52,276 nt of DNA. Origin: Rhizobium mongolense USDA 1844 (GTDB lineage Bacteria; Pseudomonadota; Alphaproteobacteria; Rhizobiales; Rhizobiaceae). Below are positions 1 to 8,446 of this stretch, piece after piece; the stretch's first letter is position 1; each line of letters opens with the position of its first letter. Location: the NCBI RefSeq assembly GCF_000419765.1, contig NZ_ATTQ01000029.1:1-52276 (forward strand), written 5' to 3'. A model generated the notes under the pieces. It saw only the letters and a program-made list of their open reading frames with translations. It was not told the DNA's origin and did not search any database. The position numbers and the translations under genes were made by a program.

Positions 1-96
1 TGCACCCGTTCCCTTTCCGAACACGGCCGTGAAACGCCCCAGCGCCTATGGTACTTCGTCTCAAGACGCGGGAGAGTCGGTCGCCGCCAGGTCTGC
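1..96 (+). rRNA. rrf: 5S ribosomal RNA, 3' part
   Basis: The window opens inside a 5S rRNA gene. The conserved loop (CCGAACACGGCCGTGAAAC) and the 3' strand ending GCCAGGTCTGC are readable; about the first 25 nt lie outside the window. An initiator tRNA follows about 100 bp downstream, the usual 23S-5S-tRNA-fMet order of Rhizobiaceae rRNA operons. Confidence 0.95.
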
Positions 97-192
97 AAAA
101 CGCAACAAAAACAATCTTCTCAACACAAAACATCGGCCTTAAGCCGATAAAAACACGCCGCAAACATAAGCGGTCCCGCTCAAAAACAATAA

Positions 193-269
<77 letters not shown>

Positions 270-284
270 AACATTACAACATTC

Positions 285-316
285 AAAGGGCTCCGAGGAA
301 ACTCGGAGCCCTTTTT
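285..316 (+). terminator. Rho-independent terminator of the rRNA operon
   Basis: A 13-bp perfect stem (AAAGGGCTCCGAG / CTCGGAGCCCTTT) with a GAAA tetraloop, followed by a T run, placed 15 nt after the tRNA-fMet CCA end. It should end the 5S-tRNA transcript. Confidence 0.93.
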
Positions 317-450
317 GCGTTCGGAATTCCCGCAAGCAATGCTAGCATAAATCCCCGCTCAGCGATGCATGCACCCCAACTGGCGATGGCAGGTCACCGG
401 GTTTATCCGTGACTGAGCGATCCAGGAATTAGATCAGGGTGTGAATTTCC

Positions 451-675
451 ATGTCTGCTACTGTGTCTGATCATAGAACCTTTCATATAATTGAGGCCGC
501 CGCAGGCCTATTGGAAGGCCCTCCGCGGCAAATGTGGCGACATAGGTCGAGCGACTTCAAGGCACAGGCTGTGGCCGAAACGGTGCAACCTGGAGCGAGC
601 GTCTCAGTAGTAGCACGCGGACTTGGTGTTGATCCGTCACAGTTGTTCACGTGGCCGTCGGGCCGAACGACGGAC
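451..675 (+). pseudogene. IS66-family OrfA (TnpA accessory) remnant
   Basis: The reading frame carries the OrfA signature FKAQAVAETVQPGASVSVVA followed by GVDPSQLFTW, the helix-turn-helix region of IS66-type accessory proteins. One base later the expected WRR continuation is in another frame, so the gene is frameshifted and lost soon after. No TnpB or TnpC follows; the next readable protein belongs to a different element, so this is a scar. Confidence 0.75.
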
Positions 676-958
676 TATTCTGGAGCTCGGCCTTCAGCAA
701 GCCCGGTACGATGCTACGCTAGCCAAACGCCGTTACGCTGCCTGCGATCCGGATAATCGCCTGCTTGCTGCCCAATTGGAGAAGAACTGGGAGGCAGCTC
801 TTCAACGAGTGGAAGAGTGTCGCTCTATAGTGTCGCGCGCGTATCACTGAGGCCACAGTGCCTGACAAGGCGAATCCACCACCGGATTTTAGCGGATTGG
901 CCGACGATCTTATGGGGCTTTGGACTGCCTCTGGTGTGACCACACGCACGCGTCAGCG
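676..958 (+). pseudogene. Large serine recombinase C-terminal remnant
   Basis: The frame from about 676 to 850 reads LGLQQARYDATLAKRRYAAC, then DPDNRLLAAQLEKNWEAAL, the coiled-coil region after the zinc ribbon in large serine recombinases. It stops at 850 and resumes one frame over at 852, reading DFSGLADDLMGLWTASGVTT, which continues the same family pattern. The catalytic N-terminal domain is absent. This is the C-terminal third of a dead recombinase, probably from the element that entered next to tRNA-fMet. Family assignment is by recalled sequence pattern. Confidence 0.7.
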
Positions 959-1033
959 CTCCCGTAGAGGAGCGGGTGATGAATATTGACAATATATGCT
1001 ACGCTCCCCACAATAGAAGAAGAACGAAAGGAT

Positions 1034-1291
1034 ATGCCGATGGCATCGGGAAGCATTCATGTGAAGGTGGGCGGGCAATTGCAGGCCCATATTCAGCAGC
1101 AGATTGGCGAGGATGGCCTCTATGAAAATGCCAGCGAGTATATTCGCGCCTTGATCCGGCAGGATTTGCAGAACCGCGATGAGGCATGGGAGGCCTTGCA
1201 AAAGGAACTAGGCCCCGCTATGCGCGCGGACGATAGCCAATTCGTCACCGTTAAGGCCGAGGATGTAATCCGCCGAAACCAGCGCCGCTAG
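1034..1291 (+). CDS. ParD-like type II antitoxin
   Basis: An 85-residue protein. The N-terminal half (SGSIHVKVGGQLQAHIQQQI, then YENASEYIRALIRQDLQNRD) follows the ribbon-helix-helix and dimerisation pattern of ParD/CopG antitoxins; the C-terminal tail would wrap the toxin. The chosen ATG has GAAAGG just upstream; an in-frame start at 986 would add 16 residues with no good ribosome site. It lies one base before the toxin gene, so the two are co-transcribed and the antitoxin probably represses its own promoter. The pair appears intact, unlike the mobile-element debris around it. Confidence 0.88.
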   Translation: MPMASGSIHVKVGGQLQAHIQQQIGEDGLYENASEYIRALIRQDLQNRDEAWEALQKELGPAMRADDSQFVTVKAEDVIRRNQRR

Positions 1292-1292
1292 T

Positions 1293-1670
1293 ATGGTCGC
1301 GTATCGTTTTTTCCCCCGAGCGGATGCCGCTCAGGATAAGATTTGGCGGGATACCGTTGAGAACTGGGGCGAGAAGCAGGCGGTGACTTATATCACCGGC
1401 TTACATACTCACTTACAGCGGTTGTGTGACAATAGGGCGATATGGCGAAAGCTCCCGCAGAAGCTTGCGGTTCCCGCTGACATCAACCGCGAAGCCTATT
1501 TTAGCCGCTACGAGCGCCATCTTGTATTCTTCCGGGAGCTGAACAATGGCGACCTTGGTGTGATGAGCATTCTGCATGAGCGAATGGACCTGCCGGTACG
1601 CCTCATGGAGGACTTGGCTGCACTGGATGAAAAAGCGGCCAGCGCAGAGAAACAGAATTTCGGCTCATAA
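1293..1670 (+). CDS. RelE/ParE-superfamily toxin
   Basis: A 125-residue basic protein with the ParE/RelE layout: an N-terminal helical hairpin (DKIWRDTVENWGEKQAVTYI), then the strand pattern REAYFSRYERHLVFFRELNN and the C-terminal LGVMSILHERMDLPVRL. ParE toxins act on gyrase and RelE toxins on ribosome-bound mRNA; which applies cannot be told here. It starts 1 nt after the antitoxin stop. The last codons (GGC TCA TAA) coincide with tRNA-fMet anticodon-loop sequence, so the C-terminus and stop may have been set by the repeat at the island edge. Confidence 0.86.
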   Translation: MVAYRFFPRADAAQDKIWRDTVENWGEKQAVTYITGLHTHLQRLCDNRAIWRKLPQKLAVPADINREAYFSRYERHLVFFRELNNGDLGVMSILHERMDLPVRLMEDLAALDEKAASAEKQNFGS

Positions 1671-1710
1671 GGCCGCAGGTTCAAATCCAGGGTGCCATAC
1701 CCCGCAACCA
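1662..1710 (+). repeat. Rearranged copy of tRNA-fMet 3' half (att-like scar)
   Basis: GGCTCATAA is joined directly to GGCCGCAGGTTCAAATCC and, after a 13-base insertion, to CCCCGCAACCAA. Relative to the tRNA at 193-269 it lacks CCTGAA of the anticodon stem and has an insertion in the acceptor side, so it is not a working tRNA. The repeat brackets a region with a serine-recombinase remnant and a toxin-antitoxin pair, which fits a decayed attachment-site duplication. That reading is inferred. Confidence 0.85.
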
Positions 1711-1827
1711 ATTGCGATACAGAAAATCGCTGTTCTCGGCGTCAATAATTGTTCGATTGACGATTTGGGCCGACACCGACGACGACAATCTCTGTGGCGT
1801 CGACGGGGATGACGTCTTCGTATTCGG

Positions 1828-1976
1828 GTAGCCCAGGCTGCTCGCGATTTGGAGGTTCATGAGAATGTCCTGCGCAAATGGATCAAGGAAAACGGTGCTA
1901 CACACGCATTTCCCGGCCGTGGCAGATGAAGCGGGATCTGCTTGAGAATGAGTGGCTGCGCCGCGAAGCGATCACT
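1828..1976 (+). pseudogene. IS3-family OrfA remnant
   Basis: Reads VAQAARDLEVHENVLRKWIK followed by ENGATHAFPGRG, the helix-turn-helix segment of IS3-group OrfA transposase subunits. It then hits a stop and continues one frame over as MKRDLLENEWLRREA, the start of the leucine-zipper region. Neither the OrfB integrase nor inverted repeats are recognisable. It is a short dead fragment beside the island edge. Confidence 0.75.
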
Positions 1977-2502
1977 TTCGTTCCACTCGCCTGCGGTTCT
2001 CGTCATGAGACGAACTAGCCACCAGTTTCATTGCGGCAGCGAGTAGGACGATAGCGCCGGGCAGTACTAGAGTGTTCCACTCCAGCTCTCCCTCGGTTTC
2101 TGCGATGAGCGTCGCAAAATGAACCACCAAATACAGAATGATGACCTGGAAGAAGAGAATCTTCAGTTCATTAATCGTGGACAGTAGCATCCACCTCGGC
2201 ACTTTTTGACGCTCATCGTCCGACACATCGAAAACGAATCCGAATGTAATCGCATATGCGAAGATGATCAGAATGATGCCGAAAATGAACTTATCGGTAG
2301 AACGCAACACGGCCGCGATAACGGACGAACTTGGATCCATGCGAACGGCCGCGAACGCATTGCCGAGCGTCAGAGTGCCGTCCCAGAACGTGAGCGCAGC
2401 ACCGCTTAAAAGACCTAAAGGCGCGATGATGATCACATAGCGCAGCGATAGAAACAGCGAGAGCATAAACTGTACTCCGTCGGCGGAAATGACGGTGGTC
2501 AA
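1972..2502 (-). CDS. UPF0114 (YqhA-like) membrane protein
   Basis: A 176-residue protein with about four hydrophobic segments (residues ~20-45, 70-95, 115-135, 145-165). The central pattern STDKFIFGIILIIFAYAITF, a charged loop (DVSDDERQKVPRWM) and TINELKILFFQVIILYLVVH resemble the UPF0114/YqhA family of inner-membrane proteins, whose function is not established. It stands alone, converging on the IS3 remnant, which overlaps its last codons. The assignment rests on membrane topology and motif resemblance. Confidence 0.65.
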   Translation of the reverse strand: MTTVISADGVQFMLSLFLSLRYVIIIAPLGLLSGAALTFWDGTLTLGNAFAAVRMDPSSSVIAAVLRSTDKFIFGIILIIFAYAITFGFVFDVSDDERQKVPRWMLLSTINELKILFFQVIILYLVVHFATLIAETEGELEWNTLVLPGAIVLLAAAMKLVASSSHDENRRRVERK

Positions 2503-2809
2503 CCCACCTTGCTATGTCGGGGGCAACGGCTCCACCCGGCCATACCAGCACCCCGTGTCAGAGCAATCGATTACTCCTGGACCTGAGACCAAAGGAAAGG
2601 AGCTCTGGCCAATCGTTCAGGCTATTCAGATATTTGCGTGTACGGCTGGCGAAGCATAGCCCGGACCGCTTCGCCTCGCCATTGCTGTGGGATCATTCCA
2701 GGTCGAAATGGACTTGAAGCATAGTCTTGGGATTCCATGCCGATTACGGGGACTCTGGGGCAAGGCTAAAGTGGCAATTCGATGAACACGACAAGTCCGC
2801 CGGGAGCGC
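2503..2809. other. Intergenic region between UPF0114 gene and antiporter genes
   Basis: About 300 bp between divergent genes, expected to hold both promoters. I see no convincing FNR-type palindrome (TTGAT-N4-ATCAA), terminator or RNA gene. A GGAAAGGAG string at 2592-2600 resembles a ribosome site but leads into no recognisable reading frame. Confidence 0.4.
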
Positions 2810-4246
2810 ATGACGATGGCTTCAGATTCAAATCCGCATTTTTCCGTTTGGACATTGATGGCGATGGTCGTGGGCTCAATGGTCGGGGCTGGAATTTTTT
2901 CTTTGCCACAGGCCTTCGGACGCGTGACCGGACCGTTCGGCGCACTGATCGCATGGTCGATCGCCGGTACCGGCATGCTGATGCTGGCCTTCGTATTTCA
3001 GACACTGTCTCGACGAAAGCCGGAGTTGGACGCCGGGATTTACGCTTATGCAAAAGCCGGGTTCGGCAACTATCTCGGGTTTCTGTCTGCGCTTGGATAT
3101 TGGTCCGCTGCCTGTCTCGGCAATGTTTCGTATTTCGTACTGATCAAGTCGACACTTGGCTTGTTTTTTCCCGTCTTCGGCGACGGTAATACAATCATAG
3201 CGATTGTCTGCTCATCGACCCTTCTGTGGCTCTTTCACACGCTCATTCTGCGCGGTGTCAGGGGCGCAGCCGCGGTCAACACCATCGTGACTTTCGCCAA
3301 GATCATTCCGATTATCCTTTTCATTGCCCTTGTTGCTTGGGGATTCCATGCCGATATTTTCGCTGCCAATTTCTGGGGCGGCGAGGATATCAGTGTCAGC
3401 AACGTCGCCAGCCAGGTCCGCGCCACCATGCTCGTGACCGTCTTCGTCTTTGTCGGAATCGAAGGCGCCAGTGTGTATTCCCGTTATGCGCGAAACCGCA
3501 ACGATGTTGGAGTGGCGACGCTTGTGGGTTTCCTCGGCGTATTATGCCTGCTTGCTCTTGTCACGATCCTTTCCTATGGCGCCATGTTACGCACCGATCT
3601 TGCAGGGCTGCGCAACCCGTCCATGGCCGGCGTCCTGGAAAGCGTCGTTGGACCCTGGGGAGCAATATTCGTCAGCGTGGGATTGCTGATTTCCGTTTTG
3701 GGCGCCTACCTGTCGTGGGTGCTTCTTGCTGCAGAAATTCTCTTTTCGGCGTCCAGGTATGAAACCATGCCGCGTTTTTTGTCACACGAGAACAGGAATG
3801 ACGTGCCGTCGAATGCCTTGTGGCTTACCAATATCATCGTTCAGACGTTTTTGATCCTGACGCTGTTTACGCAATATGCGTTCAGGCTGGCGCTCGAGCT
3901 GACGAGCTCGATGATCCTCATTCCCTATCTCCTCGTTGCTGCATACGGGCTGAAACTGGCCTGGTCAGGCGAAACATACGACAGGGATCCATCCGGCCAC
4001 CGTAAGGACCTGATCTGCGCCGGGATCGCCCTGATATACACCGTCGGCCTCATCTATGCGGCCGGAGCAAAACACCTGCTGCTGTCGGCGGTGATCTATG
4101 GCCCCGGTTCAATTCTTTTTATTGTTGCGCGCCGTGAAGGGGGCAAAACCGTCTTCACCCCTAGCGAGTGGGTCATGTTCGCAACTGCAAGTCTTGGCGC
4201 GGCGATAGCGATCTATTCCATCACGACAAGTCTCATCTCCATCTAG
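2810..4246 (+). CDS. arcD: Arginine/ornithine-type antiporter (APC superfamily), copy 1
   Basis: A 478-residue integral membrane protein with about 12 hydrophobic segments. The N-terminus carries the APC-superfamily signature MVVGSMVGAGIFSLPQAFGR, the substrate-loop motif in TM1, and TM6 has FVFVGIEGASVYSRYARNRN. This subfamily exchanges basic amino acids for their products. The arginine deiminase gene downstream supports arginine uptake coupled to ornithine or citrulline export at the inner membrane. It is clearly paralogous along its whole length to the next gene. An ATG two codons in (2816) is also possible. Confidence 0.88.
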   Translation: MTMASDSNPHFSVWTLMAMVVGSMVGAGIFSLPQAFGRVTGPFGALIAWSIAGTGMLMLAFVFQTLSRRKPELDAGIYAYAKAGFGNYLGFLSALGYWSAACLGNVSYFVLIKSTLGLFFPVFGDGNTIIAIVCSSTLLWLFHTLILRGVRGAAAVNTIVTFAKIIPIILFIALVAWGFHADIFAANFWGGEDISVSNVASQVRATMLVTVFVFVGIEGASVYSRYARNRNDVGVATLVGFLGVLCLLALVTILSYGAMLRTDLAGLRNPSMAGVLESVVGPWGAIFVSVGLLISVLGAYLSWVLLAAEILFSASRYETMPRFLSHENRNDVPSNALWLTNIIVQTFLILTLFTQYAFRLALELTSSMILIPYLLVAAYGLKLAWSGETYDRDPSGHRKDLICAGIALIYTVGLIYAAGAKHLLLSAVIYGPGSILFIVARREGGKTVFTPSEWVMFATASLGAAIAIYSITTSLISI

Positions 4247-4500
4247 CCGAGCGCCGCAACGGGCCGCTTCGAAAGAAACGCTTTGGCGATCGAATCGCCA
4301 TTGTTGGCTCAGCCAGTCGCGGCGTTTCATTTCGGTCCAAAAGGTCGTGGTTTCGTAAGTCGCTGCGAAAATCGGGACGCGAAGAATGCTTATGGGATTC
4401 TGTGCTGATCCATTGGAGGACCGAACAACACTATAATTCAAATCAGCATTCGCTGCCGTCAGCGCACGCGGACATTTGATAGAGTTTTGTAGAGGACACC

Positions 4501-5934
4501 ATGGGTTCAGACTCTACTCAGAAATTCTCGTTGTTTGCGCTAACGGCCATGGTCGTCGGATCGATGGTCGGCGCGGGCATTTTCAATCTGCCCGGTCGGT
4601 TCGGTGCCGCCACAGGCCCGTTCGGAGCTATGATCGCCTGGGCGATCGCGGGAACCGGCATGTACATGCTGGCGCGCGTGTTTCAAGCGCTTGCAGAGAA
4701 AAGACCAGATATCGACTCGGGCGTTTTCGCCTATGCCAAGGCTGGCTTCGGTAACTATATGGGTTTCCTGTCGGCCTTCGGGTACTGGCTCGGCAGCTGC
4801 CTCGGCAACGTCTTCTACTGGGTGCTGATCGGCTCGACGCTCGGGCGCTTCTTCCCTGAAATTTTCGGCGATGGAAGCAGCGTCACTGCGATCATCGTGT
4901 CGCTGATCGGCATCTGGGCATTTCATTTCATGATCCTTCGCGGTGTCGAGCAAGCGGCATTCATCAACACTATCGTCACCGTCGCCAAGATCGTACCGAT
5001 CATCGTGTTCATCCTGGCGTTGATCTTTGCCTTCAACTATGCGCAATTCTCCGAAAACTTCTTCGGTGGCCCGGGCATGCCGGAAAAATCGTTGATCGCA
5101 CAGGTGCGCGACACCATGCTGATCACCGTGTTTGTTTTCCTCGGGATCGAGGGAGCGAGCGTCTATTCGCGCTTTGCCAAGGAGCGCTCAGACGTCGGTA
5201 CAGCGACGATTCTAGGCTTCGTCGGCGTCACCGGCTTGATGGTCGCGGTCACATTGCTGCCCTATGCGGTGCTGCCTCAGTCGGCGATCGCAGCCGTCCA
5301 GCAACCTTCGCTCGCCACCGTTCTCGAGGCGGTCGTCGGTCATTGGGGCGCCGTCTTCATCTCCATCGGCGTTCTGGTCTCGGTGTTGGGCGCCTATCTT
5401 GCCTGGTCACTGATTTGCGCTGAAGTGCTCTTTGCCGCAGCCAAGTCCGATGACATGCCGAAGCTCTTCGCCGCGCAGAACGGTAATCGGGTGCCTGCCA
5501 ATGCCCTGTGGCTGACCAATATCGTCGTGTCGCTGTTCGTGATCTCCACTTACTGGTCTCGGGACGCGTTCAACTTCATGCTCGACATGACAAGCGTCAC
5601 CGCGCTGCTGCCCTATCTGCTTGTCGCTGGTTACGGTGTCCTGCTCGCCCGCAGTGGAGTGGGCTATGAAACCACGCCCGACGAACGCGGCCGTGACCAA
5701 GTCTTCGCCTCGATAGCGGTCGTCTACACGATCATCATGTTCATTGCCGCCGGGCTCAAATACGTGCTGCTCGTCGCAGTCCTGTTCGTGCCTGGTACCA
5801 TTCTCTATTTCTGGGCGCGGCGCGAGCAGAATTTGCAGCTGTTTAACCCCACCGAGCTCATCGTGTTCGCAACCACAGTGGTCGCCGGCCTGATCGGGGC
5901 CTACGGCCTGCTGACTGGCATCATTACACCTTGA
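4501..5934 (+). CDS. arcD: Arginine/ornithine-type antiporter (APC superfamily), copy 2
   Basis: A 477-residue transporter of about 12 membrane segments with the same signatures as copy 1 (MVVGSMVGAGIFNLPGRFGA; FVFLGIEGASVYSRFAKERS). It begins after AGAGGA at good spacing and ends 19 bp before arginine deiminase, so the two are almost certainly one transcript. The 254-bp gap to copy 1 may hold a separate promoter; TATAAT occurs at 4432-4437 but no matching -35 is clear. Because arcB is missing, arginine/citrulline exchange is an alternative to arginine/ornithine. Divergence from copy 1 argues for specialised substrates. Confidence 0.9.
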   Translation: MGSDSTQKFSLFALTAMVVGSMVGAGIFNLPGRFGAATGPFGAMIAWAIAGTGMYMLARVFQALAEKRPDIDSGVFAYAKAGFGNYMGFLSAFGYWLGSCLGNVFYWVLIGSTLGRFFPEIFGDGSSVTAIIVSLIGIWAFHFMILRGVEQAAFINTIVTVAKIVPIIVFILALIFAFNYAQFSENFFGGPGMPEKSLIAQVRDTMLITVFVFLGIEGASVYSRFAKERSDVGTATILGFVGVTGLMVAVTLLPYAVLPQSAIAAVQQPSLATVLEAVVGHWGAVFISIGVLVSVLGAYLAWSLICAEVLFAAAKSDDMPKLFAAQNGNRVPANALWLTNIVVSLFVISTYWSRDAFNFMLDMTSVTALLPYLLVAGYGVLLARSGVGYETTPDERGRDQVFASIAVVYTIIMFIAAGLKYVLLVAVLFVPGTILYFWARREQNLQLFNPTELIVFATTVVAGLIGAYGLLTGIITP

Positions 5935-5953
5935 ACAGAAAGGCGGAAACGTC

Positions 5954-7198
5954 ATGACAAAAGATAGCCCGTTCGGTGTTCATTCCGAAGTCGGCCAGTT
6001 ACGCAAGGTCATGGTCTGCGCCCCGGGGCGCGCGCACCAGCGCCTCACGCCGAGCAATTGCGACGATCTGCTTTTCGACGACGTTCTCTGGGTCGACAAT
6101 GCCAAGCGCGACCATTTCGATTTCATGACCAAGATGCGCGATCGCGGCATTGAGGTGGTCGAGATGCACAATCTCCTGGCTGAGACGGTGGCGATCCCCG
6201 AGGCCAAGAAATGGATCCTCGACAACCAGGTCGTTCCGAACCAGGTGGGTCTCGGCCTCGTCGACGAGGTTCGCTCCTATCTGGAGGGCTTGTCGAACCG
6301 TGAACTCGCCGAGACGCTGATCGGCGGGCTGTCGACCTTCGAGTTTCCCGAAACCGTCGGCGGCGAGCAGCTGGCTCTGATTCGCGATGCGGCCGGCGTC
6401 AACGAATATCTGCTGCCGCCGCTGCCGAACACGCTCTACACCCGCGACACGACATGCTGGATCTACGGCGGCGTGACGCTGAACTCGCTCTACTGGCCAG
6501 CGCGGCACGAGGAGACCATCCTCACCACGTCGATCTACAAGTTCCATCCGGACTTTGCCGGCAAGGTCAACGTCTGGTGGGGCGATCCGACCCAGGATTG
6601 GGGCCTCGCCACGATCGAGGGCGGCGACGTTATGCCGATCGGCAAGGGCAACGCCCTCATCGGCATGAGCGAGCGCACCTCGCGTCAGGCCATCAGCCAG
6701 GTCGCAGCAGCGCTGTTCGAGAAAGGTGCTGCCGAGCGCGTCATCGTCGCGGCCATGCCCAAGCTGCGCGCTGCCATGCATCTGGACACCGTCTTCACCT
6801 TCGCCGACCGCGACTGCGTACTGCTCTATCCCGATATCGTCAATGGCATCGAAGCCTTCTCCTATCGACCGGACGGAAACGGCGGCGTGGAACTGCACAA
6901 GGACAAGGGCTCTTTCGTCGATACGGTTCGTGACGCGCTGGGTCTCAATAAAATGCGCGTTGTCGAGACCGGCGGCAACGACTACATGCGCGAGCGGACC
7001 CAGTGGGACAGCGGCGCCAACCTCGTCTGCGCCTCTCCCGGAGTCGTCTATGCCTATGACCGCAATACCTACACAAACACACTTTTGCGCAAGCAGGGCA
7101 TCGAGGTGATTACTATCATAGGTGCCGAGCTTGGCCGAGGTCGTGGTGGCGGCCATTGCATGACGTGCCCGATCATCCGCGATGCGGTGGATTATTAA
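5954..7198 (+). CDS. arcA: Arginine deiminase
   Basis: A 414-residue cytosolic enzyme, the usual family length, hydrolysing L-arginine to citrulline and ammonia. Catalytic residues are at expected positions: Asp165 in LYTRDTT, Glu222 in IEGGDVMPIG, His276 and Asp278 in MHLDTVFTF, and nucleophile Cys402 in GGGHCMTCPIIRD. The start follows AAAGGCGGAAAC. Ornithine carbamoyltransferase (arcB) and carbamate kinase (arcC), which normally complete the pathway, are not next to it or elsewhere in the window. The unit may serve ammonia release, acid tolerance or nitrogen supply rather than ATP formation. Confidence 0.97.
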   Translation: MTKDSPFGVHSEVGQLRKVMVCAPGRAHQRLTPSNCDDLLFDDVLWVDNAKRDHFDFMTKMRDRGIEVVEMHNLLAETVAIPEAKKWILDNQVVPNQVGLGLVDEVRSYLEGLSNRELAETLIGGLSTFEFPETVGGEQLALIRDAAGVNEYLLPPLPNTLYTRDTTCWIYGGVTLNSLYWPARHEETILTTSIYKFHPDFAGKVNVWWGDPTQDWGLATIEGGDVMPIGKGNALIGMSERTSRQAISQVAAALFEKGAAERVIVAAMPKLRAAMHLDTVFTFADRDCVLLYPDIVNGIEAFSYRPDGNGGVELHKDKGSFVDTVRDALGLNKMRVVETGGNDYMRERTQWDSGANLVCASPGVVYAYDRNTYTNTLLRKQGIEVITIIGAELGRGRGGGHCMTCPIIRDAVDY

Positions 7199-7260
7199 TC
7201 CTGGCATCCTTTGATCGATCGCTACGGCGAATGCTGCGCACGCTTATGGGAGCACGCGTA

Positions 7261-7635
7261 ATGTGCGGAGGGGTTTGCAGGCGAAAATTATGGCATTGGC
7301 GAGATTTTTCTCAATTTATCGGTTTGGTTGTCGGCATTGTCTTCTTCGCTGCATCCTTAACTCCGAGCCTGATGCCACGGACTTACGTTGTACAAGGCGT
7401 TGTTTCGGTAGTGTGCTGGTTCCCCCTGGTCACAATGACGCAACTTTTACTGGACATGGCAACAGCCACCACATCTCCGATTGGGTACGGCCATGTTTAC
7501 GCGCCGGAACACTATATCGATGCGTGGATTGCCGTCACTGATCCGCAGGGCCTTTCTCCGAATGATGTCACGCGCCTCAAGATATTTTTCGAGAACAAGT
7601 TTCGAAGTGGCGCTGGGCCGGCCGCGCACGGATAA
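7261..7635 (+). pseudogene. Alpha/beta-hydrolase (Abhydrolase_9 type), internally deleted
   Basis: The open frame fuses the two ends of a much longer protein. Residues ~18-45 (FIGLVVGIVFFAASLTPSLM) match the N-terminal membrane domain of the Abhydrolase_9 family. From ~50 on, FPLVTMTQLLLDMATATTSP and HVYAPEHYIDAWIAVTDPQG match the C-terminal end of the catalytic domain. The lipase-type GxSxG nucleophile and several hundred residues between are gone, yet the frame stays open. It cannot be an active hydrolase. The deletion looks recent because both ends are well preserved. Confidence 0.8.
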
Positions 7636-7816
7636 GATTTCAATCAATCGCGGCGCTGCTGTAGCGTCGTATGCATTGCTGACGGCGCGCTCAAAAAGAG
7701 ACGCAACGCATCATTCTAGGATTCTGTGCCAATTTCCTCGTTGCGTTGGCGCGATATGTTTCGATGTGGCCTGGTGATCAAGGTCTAAGGGTTCGGTTCA
7801 CAACTTGGAGGGTGTC

Positions 7817-8311
7817 ATGTCTAGTCTCATCGCCATCGTCTATCCAACGGAAGCAAAGGCTGAAGAAGTGCGCCGACGCCTCATCGAACTGCAGAAGGAG
7901 TATTTGATCAAGCTTGGTGACGCTGTCATCGCAACCAAGACGGACACTGGCAAAGTCAGGCTTAACCAGCTCGTCAGTATGACAACGTCTGGAGCTGTAT
8001 CGGGCAGCTTTTGGGGGCTTCTGGTAGGTGTCCTATTTCTGAACCCGCTCATCGGCGCGGCGGTGGGGGCGGCATCGGGCGCGATCGCGGGCGCACTAAC
8101 CGATGTCGGGATAGATGACGCCTTTATGAAAGACCTCGCGGGCAGCCTTCAGCCGGGAAATGCGGCATTGTTCGTGCTGGTGCAGGAAATGACGGCCGAT
8201 AAGCTGCTGAAGGAAATATCCGGTTTCGGCGGTGTGGTGCTTAAAACCTCCTTGGATGAGACCAAGGAGCAGATTTTACGTGACGCCCTGCAGAAAGATG
8301 CGGCAGCGTAA
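7817..8311 (+). CDS. DUF1269 family membrane protein, copy 1
   Basis: A 164-residue protein. The N-terminal segment SSLIAIVYPTEAKAEEVRRR, the QKEYLIKLGDAVIATK motif and a glycine-rich membrane stretch (VGAASGAIAGALTDVGIDDA) are typical of DUF1269. The family is uncharacterised, membrane-associated and often linked to stress regulons; the last point is recalled knowledge. The ATG is set by GGAGGGTGTC just upstream. A clear paralogue lies at 49246-49791. It stands alone between a broken hydrolase and an AI-2E-type permease. Confidence 0.85.
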   Translation: MSSLIAIVYPTEAKAEEVRRRLIELQKEYLIKLGDAVIATKTDTGKVRLNQLVSMTTSGAVSGSFWGLLVGVLFLNPLIGAAVGAASGAIAGALTDVGIDDAFMKDLAGSLQPGNAALFVLVQEMTADKLLKEISGFGGVVLKTSLDETKEQILRDALQKDAAA

Positions 8312-8446
8312 TTGTCGGTGATCATCGGCCACGTTGATTCCGCAGCAGATGCTGTCACCTGGAGTCGCCAAACAATCCAGACGACGGCTCAGCCGGCGCA
8401 GTGATCATACTGTTTTTCCATTTGGAGAGCCGATAGGGATTCAAAC

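Noticed and set aside
5999..7207. A 402-codon minus-strand frame opposite arginine deiminase
   Set aside because: It is antisense to a perfectly conserved enzyme with all catalytic residues and shows no family of its own; a product of GC-rich codon bias.
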